Part shown: in pieces, positions 1 to 11,190 of the stretch
Layout of the letters: each line of letters opens with the position of its first letter
Numbering within the stretch: position 1 is the first letter of the stretch
From: Ovis canadensis
Taxonomy: Eukaryota; Chordata; Mammalia; Artiodactyla; Bovidae
Assembly (NCBI RefSeq): GCF_042477335.2
Contig: NC_091247.1
Location: 225,890,001 to 225,954,000, forward strand
Direction of reading: 5' to 3'
DNA: 64,000 nucleotides
The notes under the pieces: generated by a model
The model's database searches: none
What the model saw: the letters and a program-made list of their open reading frames with translations, nothing else
What the model was told of the DNA's origin: nothing
Position numbers and translations under genes: made by a program

Positions 1-86
1 GTAGGTGAAGGACAGGGAAGCCTGGCGTGCTGCTGTCCACGGGGCCACAACTGGACACGACTGAGTGACTCAACAACAACAACAAA
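1..86 (+). mobile_element. BovB LINE 3' end (fragment)
   Basis: The terminal BovB segment (GGGAAGCCTGGCGTGCTG, then GACACGACTGAGTGACT) is followed by a CAA-repeat tail at about 69-86. It is cut by the window edge. Confidence 0.8.
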
Positions 87-87
87 T

Positions 88-396
88 TACTAGAATTAAA
101 TGTCCAGAAAGCTTGTTCAATATATAAACACATTAAAAAAGCCAATTGTATTTTTATACACTATCTGCCATCAGTTAGAGGAAGCAATCTGAAAGGGACG
201 TCATTCGAGGATGTGGAGAAAAGGGAACCCTTGTGCACTGTTGGTGGGAATATAAATTCGTGAGCCACTGTGGAAAACAGTATGGAGGTTTTCCCCTAAA
301 ATATTAATAGAACTGCTATATGACCCAGCAATTCCACATCTGCGTATGTGTCTGAAAAACTCCAAAGGTGCTTGGAAAGGTACAAGCACCTCAATG
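88..396 (+). mobile_element. L1 LINE fragment, left part (split by BovB)
   Basis: Typical L1 3' coding sequence is readable, including GATGTGGAGAAAAGGGAACC, GTTGGTGGGAATATAAATT and TATGACCCAGCAATTCCAC. It is interrupted at about 397 by a BovB fold-back and resumes at about 1645. Confidence 0.75.
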
Positions 397-1644
397 TTTC
401 AGTTCAGTTCAGTTCATTTCAGTCGCTCAGTAGTGTCCGACTCTTTGCAGCCCCATGAATCGCAGCACGCCAGGCCTCCCTGTCCATCATCAACTCCCGG
501 AGCTCACCCAAACCCATGTCCATTGAGTCGGTGATGCCATCCAACCATCTCATCCTCTGTCGTCCCCTTCTCCTCCTGCCCCCAATCCCTCCCAGCATCA
601 GGGTCTTTTCCAATGAGTCAGCTCTTCACATGAGGTGACCAAAGTATTGGAGTTTCAGCTTCAGCATCAGTTCTTCCAACGAAAACCCAGGACTGATCTC
701 CTTCAGAATGGACTGGTTGGATCTCCTTGCAGTCCAAGTGACTCTCAAGAGTCTTCTCCAACACCACAGTTCAAAGCATCAGTTCTTCGGCGCTCAGCTT
801 CTTTCACAGTCCAATTTTCACATCCATACATGACCACTGGAAAAACCATAGCCTTAACTAGACAGACCTTTGTTGGCAAAGTAATGTCTCTGCTTTTTAA
901 TATGCTATCTAGGTTGGTCATAACTTTCCCTCCAAGGAGCAAGCATCTTTTAATTTCATGGCTGCAATCATCATCTGCAGTAGTTTTGGAGCCCAGAAAA
1001 ATAAAGTCAGCCACTGTTTCCACTGTTTCCCTATCTATTTGCCATGAAGTGATGGGGTCGGCTCCAAAATCACTGCAGATGGTGATTGCAGCCATGAAAT
1101 TAAAAGACACTTACTCCTTGGAAGGAAAGTTATGACCAACCTAGATAGCATATTCAAAAGCAGAGACGTTACTTTGCCAACAAAGGTCCATCTAGTCAAG
1201 GCTATGGGTTTTCCCGTGGTCATGGATGGATGTGAGAGTTGGACTGTGAAGAAAGCTGAGTACCTAAGAATTGATGCTTTTGAACTGTGGTGTTGGAGAA
1301 GACTCTTGAGAGGCCCTTGGACTGCAGGGAGATCCAACCAGTCCATTCTGGAGGAGATCAGCCCTGGGTGTTGTTTGGAAGGAATGATGCTAGCGCTGAA
1401 ACTCCAGTACTTTGTCCACCTGATGCGAAGAGTTGACTCATTGGAAAAGACTCTGATGCTGGGAGGGATTGGGGGCAGGAGGAGAAGGGAACGATAGAGG
1501 ATGAGATGGTTGGATGGTATCACCGACACAATGGACATGAGTTTGGGTGAACTCTGGGAGTTGGTGATGCACAGGGAGGCCTGGTGTGCTGCAATTCATG
1601 GGGTCGCAAAGAGTCGGACACGACTGAGTGACTGAACTGAACTG
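397..1644. mobile_element. BovB fold-back pair (antisense arm then sense arm)
   Basis: Positions 397-1054 are the BovB 3' terminus in antisense, starting with the TTCAGTTCAG tail complement. Positions 1055-1644 are the same 3' terminus in sense, ending GACTGAACTGAACTGA. Both arms still encode the same stretch near the C-terminus of the BovB reverse transcriptase: the minus frame at 745-1110 and the plus frame at 1132-1497 share motifs such as KVMTNLDSI and LPTKV. The arms could pair over about 590 bases with a loop of about 60. The whole unit sits inside an L1. Confidence 0.8.
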
Positions 1645-1790
1645 ATGGGACCATAAACTGATGTTTATGGCAACATTATTTATAATTGCCAAGACAGGAA
1701 CACAGCCTAAGTGTCCATTGACAGATGAATGGATAAAGATGTGAGATATGTATATGAATATATATGAATATTACTCTCGAGAAAGTTCTG
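1645..1790 (+). mobile_element. L1 LINE fragment, right part
   Basis: This continues the L1 interrupted at 397: TTATTTATAATTGCCAAGAC, AAGTGTCCATTGACAGATGA and ATGGATAAAGATG. Short similar sequences on both sides of the BovB unit (AATGTTT and GATGTTT) may be its target-site duplication. Confidence 0.7.
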
Positions 1791-2284
1791 GACCACAGAG
1801 GATATACTCCAGAGCTCCCAGGGTGACTCCAGCCCTCGGGCATCCCTAGCTGCGTTGAACTGTGGGCACCCGCCCCGCCACGGCTCTCCCATGCTCTAAA
1901 CTGGTCCCTGTGCCTGGATGATGGGAGAGCAGTGCCCGCCCCCCTGCTAGGGCCTCAGGTCTGCTCGGTGGCCCCCACCCACATGCCGAGTGTCCCTTCA
2001 TGTCACTGTTGCAACCTCTGTGTGCATGTCTCTCCCCTCACCCCCCACCCCCCTACCCTGCAAGGTCCCGGCTTTGGGAGGATGGAAAGCTGCTGTCTAG
2101 CTTGGTCCCTGGGATGGCCTTGAAATTCAAGGATCTGCACAGGTCTTGTCTGGGAGTGGTCATTGACTGTATATAAGCAACTTATGAATGCTCATAGCAG
2201 TAGCTTATGGGATGTTTGGTGGTGTCCAGAGATATTTTTGATGTCATAACCTGGGGGTGCAAGACCAACCCCAGACAGAGGAGA

Positions 2285-2510
2285 ATTAAATGATGCAGAA
2301 AAGATCAGTGGTGCTGGGGTTGAGAATTGAGGGCAGGAGGAGAAGGGGACGACAGAGGGTGAGATGGTTGGGTGATATCACCGACTCAATGGACGTGAGT
2401 TTGAGTAAACTCTGGGAGTTGGTGATGGACATAGAGGCCTGGTGTGCTGCGGTTCATGGGGTCACAAAGAGTCAGACACGACTGAGCGACTGAACTGAAA
2501 TGAACTGAGA
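2285..2510 (+). mobile_element. BovB LINE 3' end
   Basis: Sense BovB terminus with GGCAGGAGGAGAAGGGGACG, GACTCAATGGACGTGAG and a final CGACTGAACTGAAATGAACT. A 67-residue remnant of the BovB C-terminus is still open (2290-2493). It is 5'-truncated. Confidence 0.85.
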
Positions 2511-3078
2511 AACCCCGCCTTACACGGCCTGGCTACTGAGGAGTCCCCTTGGTCTCAAATGCAGATGCCTTCTGAAGTCCAAGGGCTGTGCAAATGTCTT
2601 GGGGGAGGATTGAGTGGTGTTGAAGGGGGACAGAGTCATCCATCCCAGCAGCGACTGATGGACACCCAGTGTGGCCAGAGTTTCTGGTTTCTAAGAAAGC
2701 CAAAAACTCTGGAATGGGGTATGAAATATGATTTTTAAATGCTAACAACTAAATATGATTTTCTGGAAACCTTTGTAGATTGAACAGAACTGTATGCATC
2801 TTTCTCTGTGCTCAGCCTGGCCACGATTCCTGCGCGGATTGTGGGAGGGCAGCCCCGTGATGGCCGGGACGCTGCTGCCCCCCTGTGGCCGCAGTGGGGA
2901 GGTGCCGGCTGTGATGTGGATACAGGGGTCTGGGATTGTCCACCAGGACCAGGGTCCAGGCTCCTGCTGACATTCTCGGGAGACCGGGGTTTGACTCAGA
3001 GCTGCCGGGTCTGCAGTGAGGGTGACAGTCAGAATAACCCTCTTTGGGCCTCCATTTCCTCAACTGAAAAATAGCGAT

Positions 3079-3200
3079 GGGTCTTCCTTGGTGGTTCAGT
3101 GAAGACCGCACTCCCAGTGCGGGAACCTGGTTAGGGAGCTAGACCCCCGCATGCTGCCACAAGGCCTAGAGCAGCCAGTTAAATTTTTTTAAAGAAAAAT
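3079..3200 (+). mobile_element. CHR-type tRNA SINE, diverged
   Basis: The head GGGTCTTCCTTGGTGGTTCAG, a B-box-like region and an A/T-rich tail near 3181-3200 match the cetartiodactyl CHR layout, with many substitutions. Confidence 0.6.
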
Positions 3201-4486
3201 GGGGGTGGCAGCAGGGGTTTCATCAGGGTTAAGTGAGATAACAGGGGCAAAAGGGCCAAGCATTGGCAAGGTGGCGGGCGTGTGCTCAGCCAGGGTTCGT
3301 GGCACTTTCCGGGAGGTTGGCATCACTGCCTGGGCAACACTTACCATCAGGTCAACTATTCGTGAGCCCCAACGACACCCCTGTGCCCTTCCCTCCATGC
3401 AGAGGTCATCTTCCCTGATTCTTCCGTCATCCAAGAGGCAGCTGCCTCCAGCATCCTCACTGACCAGCGATCAGATGGGACTACATGGGTGGGGTAGGTA
3501 ACCACCCCAAGGGCTCCTCGAACAGTAGGGCTGGAGTGGAAGCTGAGTTCCACTATGTCTGTAGAGAAGCGCATGACTTACCCACAAGGGGCCTTAGGTT
3601 ATGGGCTCCAGGAGTGGCTGCAGATATAGCAAGGGGCCAAAACTTGGAGATGGAGGGAACTCCGGCGTGGTCTGGTCCATGGAGCCCTCCCAGCCACTAC
3701 TGAGTTGCCTCACTGTCCCAGAGGGAGGCGGGCTCGTCCTGGCTGCAACACCCCTGAGCCACCATGTGGCCGGGGACTCCTGCTTGCCTTCACAGTCTCC
3801 AAACCATCTTGGCTTTGGTTGCCCAAAGACAGGTCACCTTGGGGAAACTGAGGACATATGGCCCCACTGAGGGGCCCGTGTGTCTCTGCAGTTGCTGATG
3901 AGGGGAGGTGGGCGAGGGGGATTATAAGGCTTCAGATCAACTTAGATGGGAGGGAAACTGAAGCCAGGGAGGAGATAGTAACTGCCAGGTACCCCAGGGA
4001 CCGGCTTGTCTTATGCAGGGCCCTCTTCTCTCCTAAAGGATGATGGGCTCATTCAGGGAGAAGGGGTTGGGTAGGGGTGGGGAAGATGGTCTCTGGCAGA
4101 TGGCGTTTGACTACTTGGCATTCTGCTTACTCATCCCTTTAGATGGGAAAAGAGTAGCATCCTAGTGAATGTGGGTCTAACTCGTATAAATGGTGGAAAC
4201 CCACGAAACCAACCTCTGGAGAAACAGCTGCTCCTTGTAAGGGCTGTTTCTGTACCTGGTGGTAGATGAGCCAGGGACCCTTACACTTCCCACCTCCTGG
4301 GTCCCACCGCCCTATCTGAGCTCCACCTCCTGCTGCTGTGTGACCTTGGGGAAGCCCCTCCACCTCTCTGAGCCTCACTTGTAAAATATCAGTCACATCC
4401 TTCCTACCTTGCTGAACTGGTGGGGAGGGCAGCTGAAGCAATGTTGCATGCTCTCCTCGCCCATTAGCACAATTATGCTAACAGCT

Positions 4487-4692
4487 GAGCTTTCCTGGTG
4501 GCTAAGACGGTAAAGAATCTGCCTGCAACGTGGAAGACCAGTGTTCGATCCCTGGGTCAGGAAGATCCCCTGGAGAAGGAAATGGCAACCCACTGTGGTA
4601 TTCTTGCCTGGAGAATTTCATGGACAGAGGATCCTGGCAGGCTACAGTCCACGGGGGTTGCAAAAGAGTCGAACACAACTGAGCAACTAATG
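4487..4692 (+). mobile_element. Bov-tA SINE
   Basis: It runs from the tRNA-like head (TTTCCTGGTGGCTAAGA, AAGAATCTGCCTGCAA) through GGAGAAGGAAATGGCAACCC to the BovA tail ending AACTGAGCAACTAA. It is near full length. Confidence 0.9.
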
Positions 4693-5031
4693 CCTACAAT
4701 TAAATGGTTCCTGAGGAATAAGTTGTTTAATCCCAGCCTCCTGCCCTCAGAGCCCACAGAGCCCATGGTTGTCTTGTTGGTCACCGTGTCATCGGTGCCA
4801 AGCACAAGAGCTGGCCCTTTGTACACGTTTGGGAGTTAGTGTCTGACACATCTCTGACGTATAGAGAAGTCACATCTAGGAAAACCACGTGGAGCAGCTG
4901 TTTGGAGGAACTTGTAGGGAGGGGGCAGCCACGCCCCCTACTCCCCCAACAGACACACCTGCCCAGGACACACCTGCCCACACTCAAGGACAACGGTGAA
5001 AAGCGGACACGGATGCAGTTCTCACCTGTGC

Positions 5032-5046
5032 CCAGCAGGTGGCGCC
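5032..5046 (+). promoter_or_regulatory. Candidate CTCF site
   Basis: CCAGCAGGTGGCGCC matches the CTCF core (CCA-N-N-AG-G-K-GGC-G-S-Y) at every conserved position and lies in unique sequence, not in a SINE. It sits about 21 kb upstream of the MPPED1 CpG island, in forward orientation. Binding is inferred from the motif alone. Confidence 0.5.
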
Positions 5047-5427
5047 CACCCCTGCCCACAGTCTGGCTGCTTGCTGTGAGTTGTTGGGGTGTCGCCTCAC
5101 AGTGTATTCATTTTGGGGGTGTGTCTGCTCACAGTTCCTGGCGGGGAGCAGAGGGCTTTGGTGCAGTCTTCAAGGCCCAGCTCAGCAGCCGCTCCAGGCA
5201 GAAGGGACCCTTCCCAGGTGCCCAGCCGGGGATCTGTCTGGGGAAGGTGCTCGAATGTTGTCACCTGAACCACGTGGAATAAGACAGGTCCCAGCGGAGG
5301 GCTGGTGGGGGTGGGCGTGGGAAGAAGGAGCCCTGAGACTCATGTCTCATTTGTTTGAAATGAACAAATGTTTCAATGTACAAAAGCCTGTGTCTGAGTA
5401 GGTCATGGGTGGATGTAAAAATAATTG

Positions 5428-5482
5428 AAGGAAGGAGGGGAGGGGGGAGGAGGGAGGGAGGGAAATGAAAGGAGAGAAGGAT
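5428..5482 (+). repeat. Polypurine (GGA/GGGA) tract
   Basis: About 55 bases made almost only of G and A (repeats of GAAGGA, GGGAGG, GAGGGAG). This is low-complexity DNA of a kind able to form a triplex. Confidence 0.8.
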
Positions 5483-5509
5483 CCCAAGCAGAACTAAAGG
5501 GCATAACGT

Positions 5510-5672
5510 GGGACTTCCCTGGGGGTCCGGTGGCTAAGACCCTGCACGCCCAAAGCGGGGGGCCCAGGTTCAATCCCTGGTCAGGGAGCTAGATCCCACA
5601 CGGCGCAACTAAAGATCCTGGCACCATAGCTAAGATCCGGTGCAGCCAAATAAACAAACAAAAAAACCCCAA
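5510..5672 (+). mobile_element. CHR-type tRNA SINE
   Basis: The head GGGACTTCCCTGGGGGTCC, box B GGTTCAATCCCTGGTCAGG, and the tail AAATAAACAAACAAAAAAAC identify it. The copy is internally shortened. Confidence 0.8.
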
Positions 5673-6429
5673 AATGGCATAAAGTGAAAACTAGGTCTTT
5701 CTGCCCCCACAGTCACCTCCAGTTCTCTTGGCTTCCTGAACGCCCTTCCAGAGGCCGCTACCCAGATGTGTGTGTGTGCACGCATGCACACCTGTGTGTT
5801 TGTGTGGAGGGGGGTGTCAGAGCCACACCTTAGGGAAAGAAACAGTCTTGTCTTGAAAAACCCCTTAGCCAGAAAGGTTTGGGTCCAACTAGAGAGAAAC
5901 CGTCTTGCCAGTTTGTGGGGGTGGGGAAGAGGGTGGAAATCAGACTGTGAGTGGGGGGACTTCAGGATCTGACTCCCAATATTAGCATCTCTCATGGATG
6001 ACAGTGCTTTGCGGTTTGCAAAGCCCCCTTTTAAGTCATACTCAGTATTGGGTTTGGGGCTCTGCCAGCTCAGGTTGGAGGGTATTTCAGCTTCTTCTTT
6101 ACATAGGGGACCAGGGCCAAGGGTACAGGGACAGCTCCGTGCCACATAGCTGGTGACAGAACTGAGCTGGGCATCCTGGTTGCCTCCCTCCGGCTCCCCC
6201 TAATCTCAGTGATCTTCCAGGTCCAGATGGCAAGGGAAAGACCAGACAATGCGGACCTGACCCAGTGATGGGCAGACAGGTGGGCACCAAGCCAACCGAC
6301 CTGGCCCAGGCCCTTCCAGCTTGGTGGTTCCTAAAGCCGGTTGGAGACCAGCCTTCACAATATTTTCTGTTCTTCCTCCCCCTCCGCTTCCCTCCTCCTT
6401 CTTTCCCACTTGTCAGGAATCTGCAAGAA

Positions 6430-6640
6430 GAGTGGAGAGCGGATTGTAATTGCCCCCCGCGGAACTCACCTGCCATGAAAGGGTGTTAAATAACGCGCAA
6501 TTTACATGTCTTCCCTGTAGGAAATGATAGAATCAGAGCTTTCAAATTAGCAATAGATTTTTCTAATTGAATCTGTTTCCCGTACGGCAGGTGAAGTGAG
6601 AAACGATCAGGTAGCTCAGGTTCCCCTGCAAATGGACCAC
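6430..6640. promoter_or_regulatory. Candidate conserved non-coding element
   Basis: This unique, AT-rich patch in GC-rich surroundings holds several developmental-factor motifs close together: GTAATTG near 6446, CACCTG at 6467-6472, AAATTAGC near 6544, TCTAATTGAAT near 6562 and CAGGTG at 6588-6593. No repeat family explains it. Enhancer function is inference. Confidence 0.25.
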
Positions 6641-6911
6641 CAGACAACTGAAGGAACTAAATCCTTACTAAAAGTGCAGGTAAAATTGATATTCTGTTTC
6701 TGGGAAATATGTGTAGCATGATAGCTTAGGGGCATGTGCGTCCACGTGGTCCCCCTTGTGACAAGATAAAGGGCGTCTATACCCAGGGAGGAAAAGGGTG
6801 TGGATGAGGGATGGATCTGGGAGGAGAAAAGGGAACCGGATGGTTGCCCCCGAGCTACTCATATTGGCACACGGCCAGACTGTGAGGTTTGGGGCTTACT
6901 CTGTTGTGCTA

Positions 6912-7110
6912 AGGGCTTCCCGGATGATAAAGAATCTGCCTGCAGAGCAGGAGACCCGGGTTTGATCCCTGGGTCAGGAAGATCTCCTGGATGAAGAAAA
7001 GGGCTCCCCACTCCAGTATTCTTGCCTGGAGAATTCCATGGACAGAGGAGCCTGGTGGGCTACAGTCCATGGGGTTGCGAAGACTCAGACATGACTGAGG
7101 GACTAACACT
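6912..7110 (+). mobile_element. Bov-tA SINE
   Basis: GGGCTTCCCGGATGATAAAG head, TTGATCCCTGGGTCAGGAAG, CTCCAGTATTCTTGCCTGG and the ACATGACTGAGGGACTAACA end are all present. Confidence 0.9.
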
Positions 7111-7230
7111 CACTTTTTTCTTTCTTCTGTTAATTTTTTTTTTTTCGCCTGTGAATGGTAACGATAAGACAGTTATGGTGAGCGTGAGGAATAAATAAGA
7201 GCACATGGGAGGCACTTAAATGGTGCCCGG

Positions 7231-7367
7231 CACATAGAAATCCAGCCGCTCATTTGTGTCCAACTCCTTGCGACCCTGTGGACTGCAGCACGCCAGGGAC
7301 TGCTGCACACGTGCAGCGGGTGCGCGCTCAGCCAGCACCCCTGTCCTTCACCATCTCCCGGAGCACA
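7231..7367 (-). mobile_element. BovB 3' fragment, inserted into an older MIR/L2
   Basis: The antisense BovB terminus (TTGTGTCCAACTCCTTGCGA, GGACTGCAGCACGCC, CCATCTCCCGGAG) splits an older repeat: GGTGCCCGGCACAT lies before it and AGTAGGTGCTCAGTAG after it. The flanks CACATAGA and CACAGAG resemble a decayed target duplication. The centre is disturbed between about 7293 and 7340. Confidence 0.65.
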
Positions 7368-7824
7368 GAGTAGGTGCTCAGTAGCATAAATGCGTCCGCC
7401 TGCCAGCACCACTTAGCATTGCCATGTTCACCTGGGGTATTAAATGTCTATGATAGACCATCACAGTGTGGAGTGGCTTCAAGCGCCACACGTGTTATTC
7501 ACACGTCATGGCTTCTGTGGGGCAGGAGTCTGGCAGAGCTTAGCTGGGTCCTCTCAGAACCCTTCAGAACCCTTCCAGAGCTCCAATCACGGTGTCGGTC
7601 CAGGGCCTGCAGTCTCACCCGAAGGCTCAGCTGGGGAAGGCTTTACGCCCAAGCTCCACTCCTTGCTGGAGACCACTGTCGGCTCTGCGCCACGGGGGCT
7701 TCTCCGGGATAGCAGCTCACGACACAGCAGCACCTGTCATCAAACCCAGCGGGGCAGGGAGTCTGCCAGCGAGACAGGAGTCATGATCTTGTGCCACCTC
7801 ATCCGTCAGCTTTGCCACGCGCAG

Positions 7825-8028
7825 CATGTGCGTGCTCAGTCACGTCCGGCTCTCCGTGACCCCATGGACTGTAGCCCTGCCAGGCTCCTCTGTCCATGGG
7901 ATTTTCGAGGTTGAAAATACCGGAGTAGGTTGCCATTTCCTTCTCCAGGGAATCCTCCTGATCCAGGGAGCAAACCCGTGCCTCTTGCACCTCCCGCACT
8001 GGCAGGCAGATCCTTTTCCACCGTAGTC
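7825..8028 (-). mobile_element. Bov-tA SINE
   Basis: Reverse orientation: TGCTCAGTCACGTCCGGCTC, GGCTCCTCTGTCCATGGGAT, TTGCCATTTCCTTCTCCAGG, GGCAGGCAGATCCTTTTCC. Confidence 0.85.
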
Positions 8029-8056
8029 CGTGGTTAAAACCAAGTCCCAGGTCCTG

Positions 8057-8176
8057 GGGCTTCCTTGGCAGTCCAGTGGCTGACTCTGTGCTTCCGTTGC
8101 AGGGGGCAGGTTCAATCCCTGGCTGGAAAACTAAGATCCTCCTGCCGTGGAGTGTGGTCAGAAAGTAAATAAAAAT

Positions 8177-8203
<27 letters not shown>
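8057..8203 (+). mobile_element. CHR-type SINE with (AC)13 tail microsatellite
   Basis: The head GGGGCTTCCTTGGCAGTCCA and box-B GGTTCAATCCCTGG are followed by an A-rich tail that has grown into a perfect AC repeat at 8177-8202. Confidence 0.8.
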
Positions 8204-8207
<4 letters not shown>

Positions 8208-8640
8208 ATGATGAACAACGACAAAAAAAATCAAAATTAAAATAAAAAAATGTTAAGAAGTCCCAGGTTCCGCCTGCACTCTGGGGGGTCGTGGGGGTCT
8301 TGGTAGAAGCTGCCAAGCACAGTAATAATCAGGGGACTGAGGCAGAGAGGACCAGCATCACAGCTGACTGTGGTTCCCTGCTGGTAGAGTGACCCAACCT
8401 GCATTCCTAAGTCTGGATTAGCAGTCCTGCCTGGATCGGGCTGTCATTTCCCATGGATGTTTCCCCATCCTGATTCTGCTGCCAAAGACTTAGGCCGCCT
8501 TCAGGAAGAGGGCACTTTTCCCCCTACTGCCAGGTATTTTAACCCTACATGTACCCCAACCTCTAAAGCTTTTGGCTGCCAGGAGTCAACACAAACCCTG
8601 AGCACTTTACGCAGTGCCAGAGAAATCTCACTGGGAGAAT

Positions 8641-8848
8641 ATGTGTGTGTTAGTCGCTCAGTTGTGTCCAGCTCTTTGTGACCCCATGGACTGTAGCTGG
8701 CCAGGCTCCTCTGTCCATGGGATTCTCCAGGTGAGAATACTGGAGTGGGGTGCCATGCCCTTTCTCCAGGGGATCTTCCAGCCCGACCCAGGGATTGAAC
8801 CTGTATGGCAGGCAGATTCTTTACTGTCTATGCCGCTGGGAGAATACC
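8641..8848 (-). mobile_element. Bov-tA SINE
   Basis: Reverse orientation: TTAGTCGCTCAGTTGTGTCC, GACCCCATGGACTGTAG, AGAATACTGGAGTGGGGTGC, ending in the tRNA-like head near TGCCGCTGGGA. Confidence 0.85.
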
Positions 8849-9141
8849 CAAGCCCAAATCAAACCCCACCCTGGAAAGCTTATTGATTTAGGGGTTGATG
8901 GAAGAATCAAACCTTTTCAACCGAACTTAGAACTTGCAACCTAGGTCTTTGAAACATTGAGCTTGGTGGGAAAAAAACTGTTACCAGAGGAAACCCATGG
9001 TGTGGCGGGAGCTACGATGGGCAAAATGTGACATGGCTGAAGAGCTGTTGGGAGAATGAAATCGTCAGGGCCAGCGTCTTTGGGAAACTATGGATCTCTG
9101 TGAACACGAGTTCAGTAAAATGAAAATAAAAGTAATAAACT

Positions 9142-9312
9142 AGGGGATTTCCCTGGCAGTCCAGTGGTTAAGACCTCACCTTCCAACACAGGAAGTGAGG
9201 GTCCAGTCCCTGGTTGGGGAAGTGAGATGCCGCCTGCCGCAAGGCCAAAAGCCAGAACATCAGCAACAGAGGCAATATTGTAACACATTCAAGAAAGAGT
9301 TTATAAAATAAA
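9142..9312 (+). mobile_element. CHR-type tRNA SINE
   Basis: Head GGGGATTTCCCTGGCAGTCC, centre GGTCCAGTCCCTGGTTGGGG, and an A-rich end near AAATAAACAAATTAG. Confidence 0.75.
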
Positions 9313-10374
9313 CAAATTAGAAACAGGTTAACCTCACTTGACTGGCTAAGATACTAAACCAACCTAAGGAGCTTCAGTCTTGAAAATGATACAGTGCTGA
9401 TAGAATCCTGATGAGAATGCTTGTTATTGATAACAAGAGGTCAGGAGGCTGGGCCAGGGGCCCCTCCGCGGGGGCCCCTCGCCCCATCACTGTCGCCCTT
9501 CCCTGGGATGAAGGGTGCACAGCTGGGCTCCCACGCCCCCTGGGGCCGAGGCCCTCAGGCAGGGTGATGATACAGGGTGCTCAGGGCCGGAGTGATGACA
9601 ACGCCCTGGGCAGAGGTCTGGGTGAGAGGACCCGGCGGGCCTGCCCTGAGCTCCCCTGTGAGGACAGAGGTTCCCCGGGGCCCTCCGGGTTCTGAGCTCA
9701 GGAGCCGGAGCCGCAGCTGTGCTGGGGACAGGCCTGGCTCACTCAGCCCAGGGGCAGGCAGCCTGGGCGGGGGTTGAGGGGGCAGTCAGCTGTGTCCCGT
9801 TGATGTGAGGCTGAGGAATGAGGAGAGTCCAGGAAAGCGGGTGGGGAGAGATGACTGCTTATTGAGCACTTACTGTATACGCCCGGCACCTGACAGCGGG
9901 CGTCCAATACAGGCCCGTAAAACCCCATGCAGGAGATCACCGTCTGTCTATCTTGCCCTTGAAGACACAGGCCGGGGGAGAGGTCGGTCCCCAGTCCCAG
10001 GCCACTCCATGAGCAGGTTGCAGGCCCGCGTCTGTCTGTCTGTCTCTCTGTGTCTCCAGAGCCCCCCTCGGGCCCATGGCCTCCCAGCCCAGTCTTTCCC
10101 GGGGATCCTTTCTTACGGATTAAATGCCCCCCACCCCTCACAATTATTCCCCCTAATGAAAGCGCCCTTGTCTTTCCCGGGACTCGCTCTTTCTCGGGAA
10201 GGGCTCACTCCCCTCCCACCCTTTGTCCCAGGCCACAGCCTCCAGGCTTTCCCAACTTGGGCTCGGCCACCTCCCAACCCCCTCAATTCCCTCCCGCACC
10301 CCCCATTCCCACCCCCTCCCTTCCCCTCGGCCCCGTCTCAGGAGGCCCCCGGTGAGGTCATCCCTGTGTCAACA

Positions 10375-10510
10375 GGAGCCGCACAATGGGGCCGGGGTCT
10401 GTCTTTCTGCTGAAGAGGGAGACTGGGCTTCGGGAAAGAGGCAGGAGCCGGCAATTACAGGTCCCACAATGGGGCGCCGTCAAGGGGCCTCCGTCAATTA
10501 GAGCCGCTGC
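10375..10510. promoter_or_regulatory. Candidate regulatory element with paired SOX and homeobox motifs
   Basis: ACAATGG (SOX-type) occurs at 10383-10389 and again at 10466-10472. CAATTA (homeobox-type) occurs at 10452-10457 and 10495-10500. They lie in unique, GC-rich sequence about 16 kb upstream of the CpG island. The motif grouping is visible; function is inferred. Confidence 0.25.
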
Positions 10511-10599
10511 GCAGGCAGGGGGCAGGGGAGGGGTCAGGCGCAGGGGGCCAGGCAGGGCCCAGGAGCACCAGGGCAGGTAGGTTCATTGTTCCTCTGTTC

Positions 10600-11000
10600 C
10601 ACACTCGGTCATTCATTCATGTTCATGTTGTCTGAGCACCTACTATGTGCTAAACCTGCAGAGACCCAGCCGACAAGGTCTGGCTCTGACAGCAAACCTC
10701 GGAAGGGGAGGCAGACAGTAGATAAGTGCACGGAACACGCGCACGTGTGCCACACTTCCCGTTAGACTCACGCGCCACCAGGGGACCAAAATAGCAGGGA
10801 ATCGTAGACAGGTAGGAGTGAGGGTGAGGCAGGGGGCAAGAGCGCCCAGGCAGACAGGGCAGGCTTCCCGGAGGAGGTGACGTTGGAGCTGAGACTTGGA
10901 AAGCATGACCTGGCCAGCTATGCCACAGCTGGAGGGAGGCGTGTCCCAGGCAGAGGATACCACAACAAGTGCGAAGGCTCCGGGGCAGGAACACACCTGG
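10600..11000 (-). mobile_element. L2-like ancient LINE remnant
   Basis: Phrases typical of antisense L2 can be read: GAGCACCTACTATGTGCTAA near 10636, GGAGGTGACGTTGGAGCTGA near 10873 and AACAAGTGCGAAGGCTCC near 10963. It is strongly diverged and its limits are approximate. Confidence 0.4.
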
Positions 11001-11190
11001 TACGTACAGAGGTCAGCAAACGGCTGGTGTGGTAGGAGGGACGCGGGGGACGGAGCAGACAAGGGGGGCTGTGGTGTGGCCGGGGTGGTTCTCATCAGCT
11101 CCCAGCAGGCGTCTACACACAGCTGCTCCTACTTGGGCACGTGGGTCGGTAGCTTGAGATGGACCATTGGGCGAGGAGTTACACCATGTA

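Noticed and set aside
745..1497. Reverse-transcriptase-like open frames at 745-1110 and 1132-1497, also 15530-15913 and 2290-2493
   Set aside because: They are remnants of the BovB LINE C-terminal region in 5'-truncated copies, not host genes.
10771..10787. CTCF-like CCACCAGGGGACC
   Set aside because: The invariant GGC is replaced by GAC, and it lies in a diverged ancient repeat.
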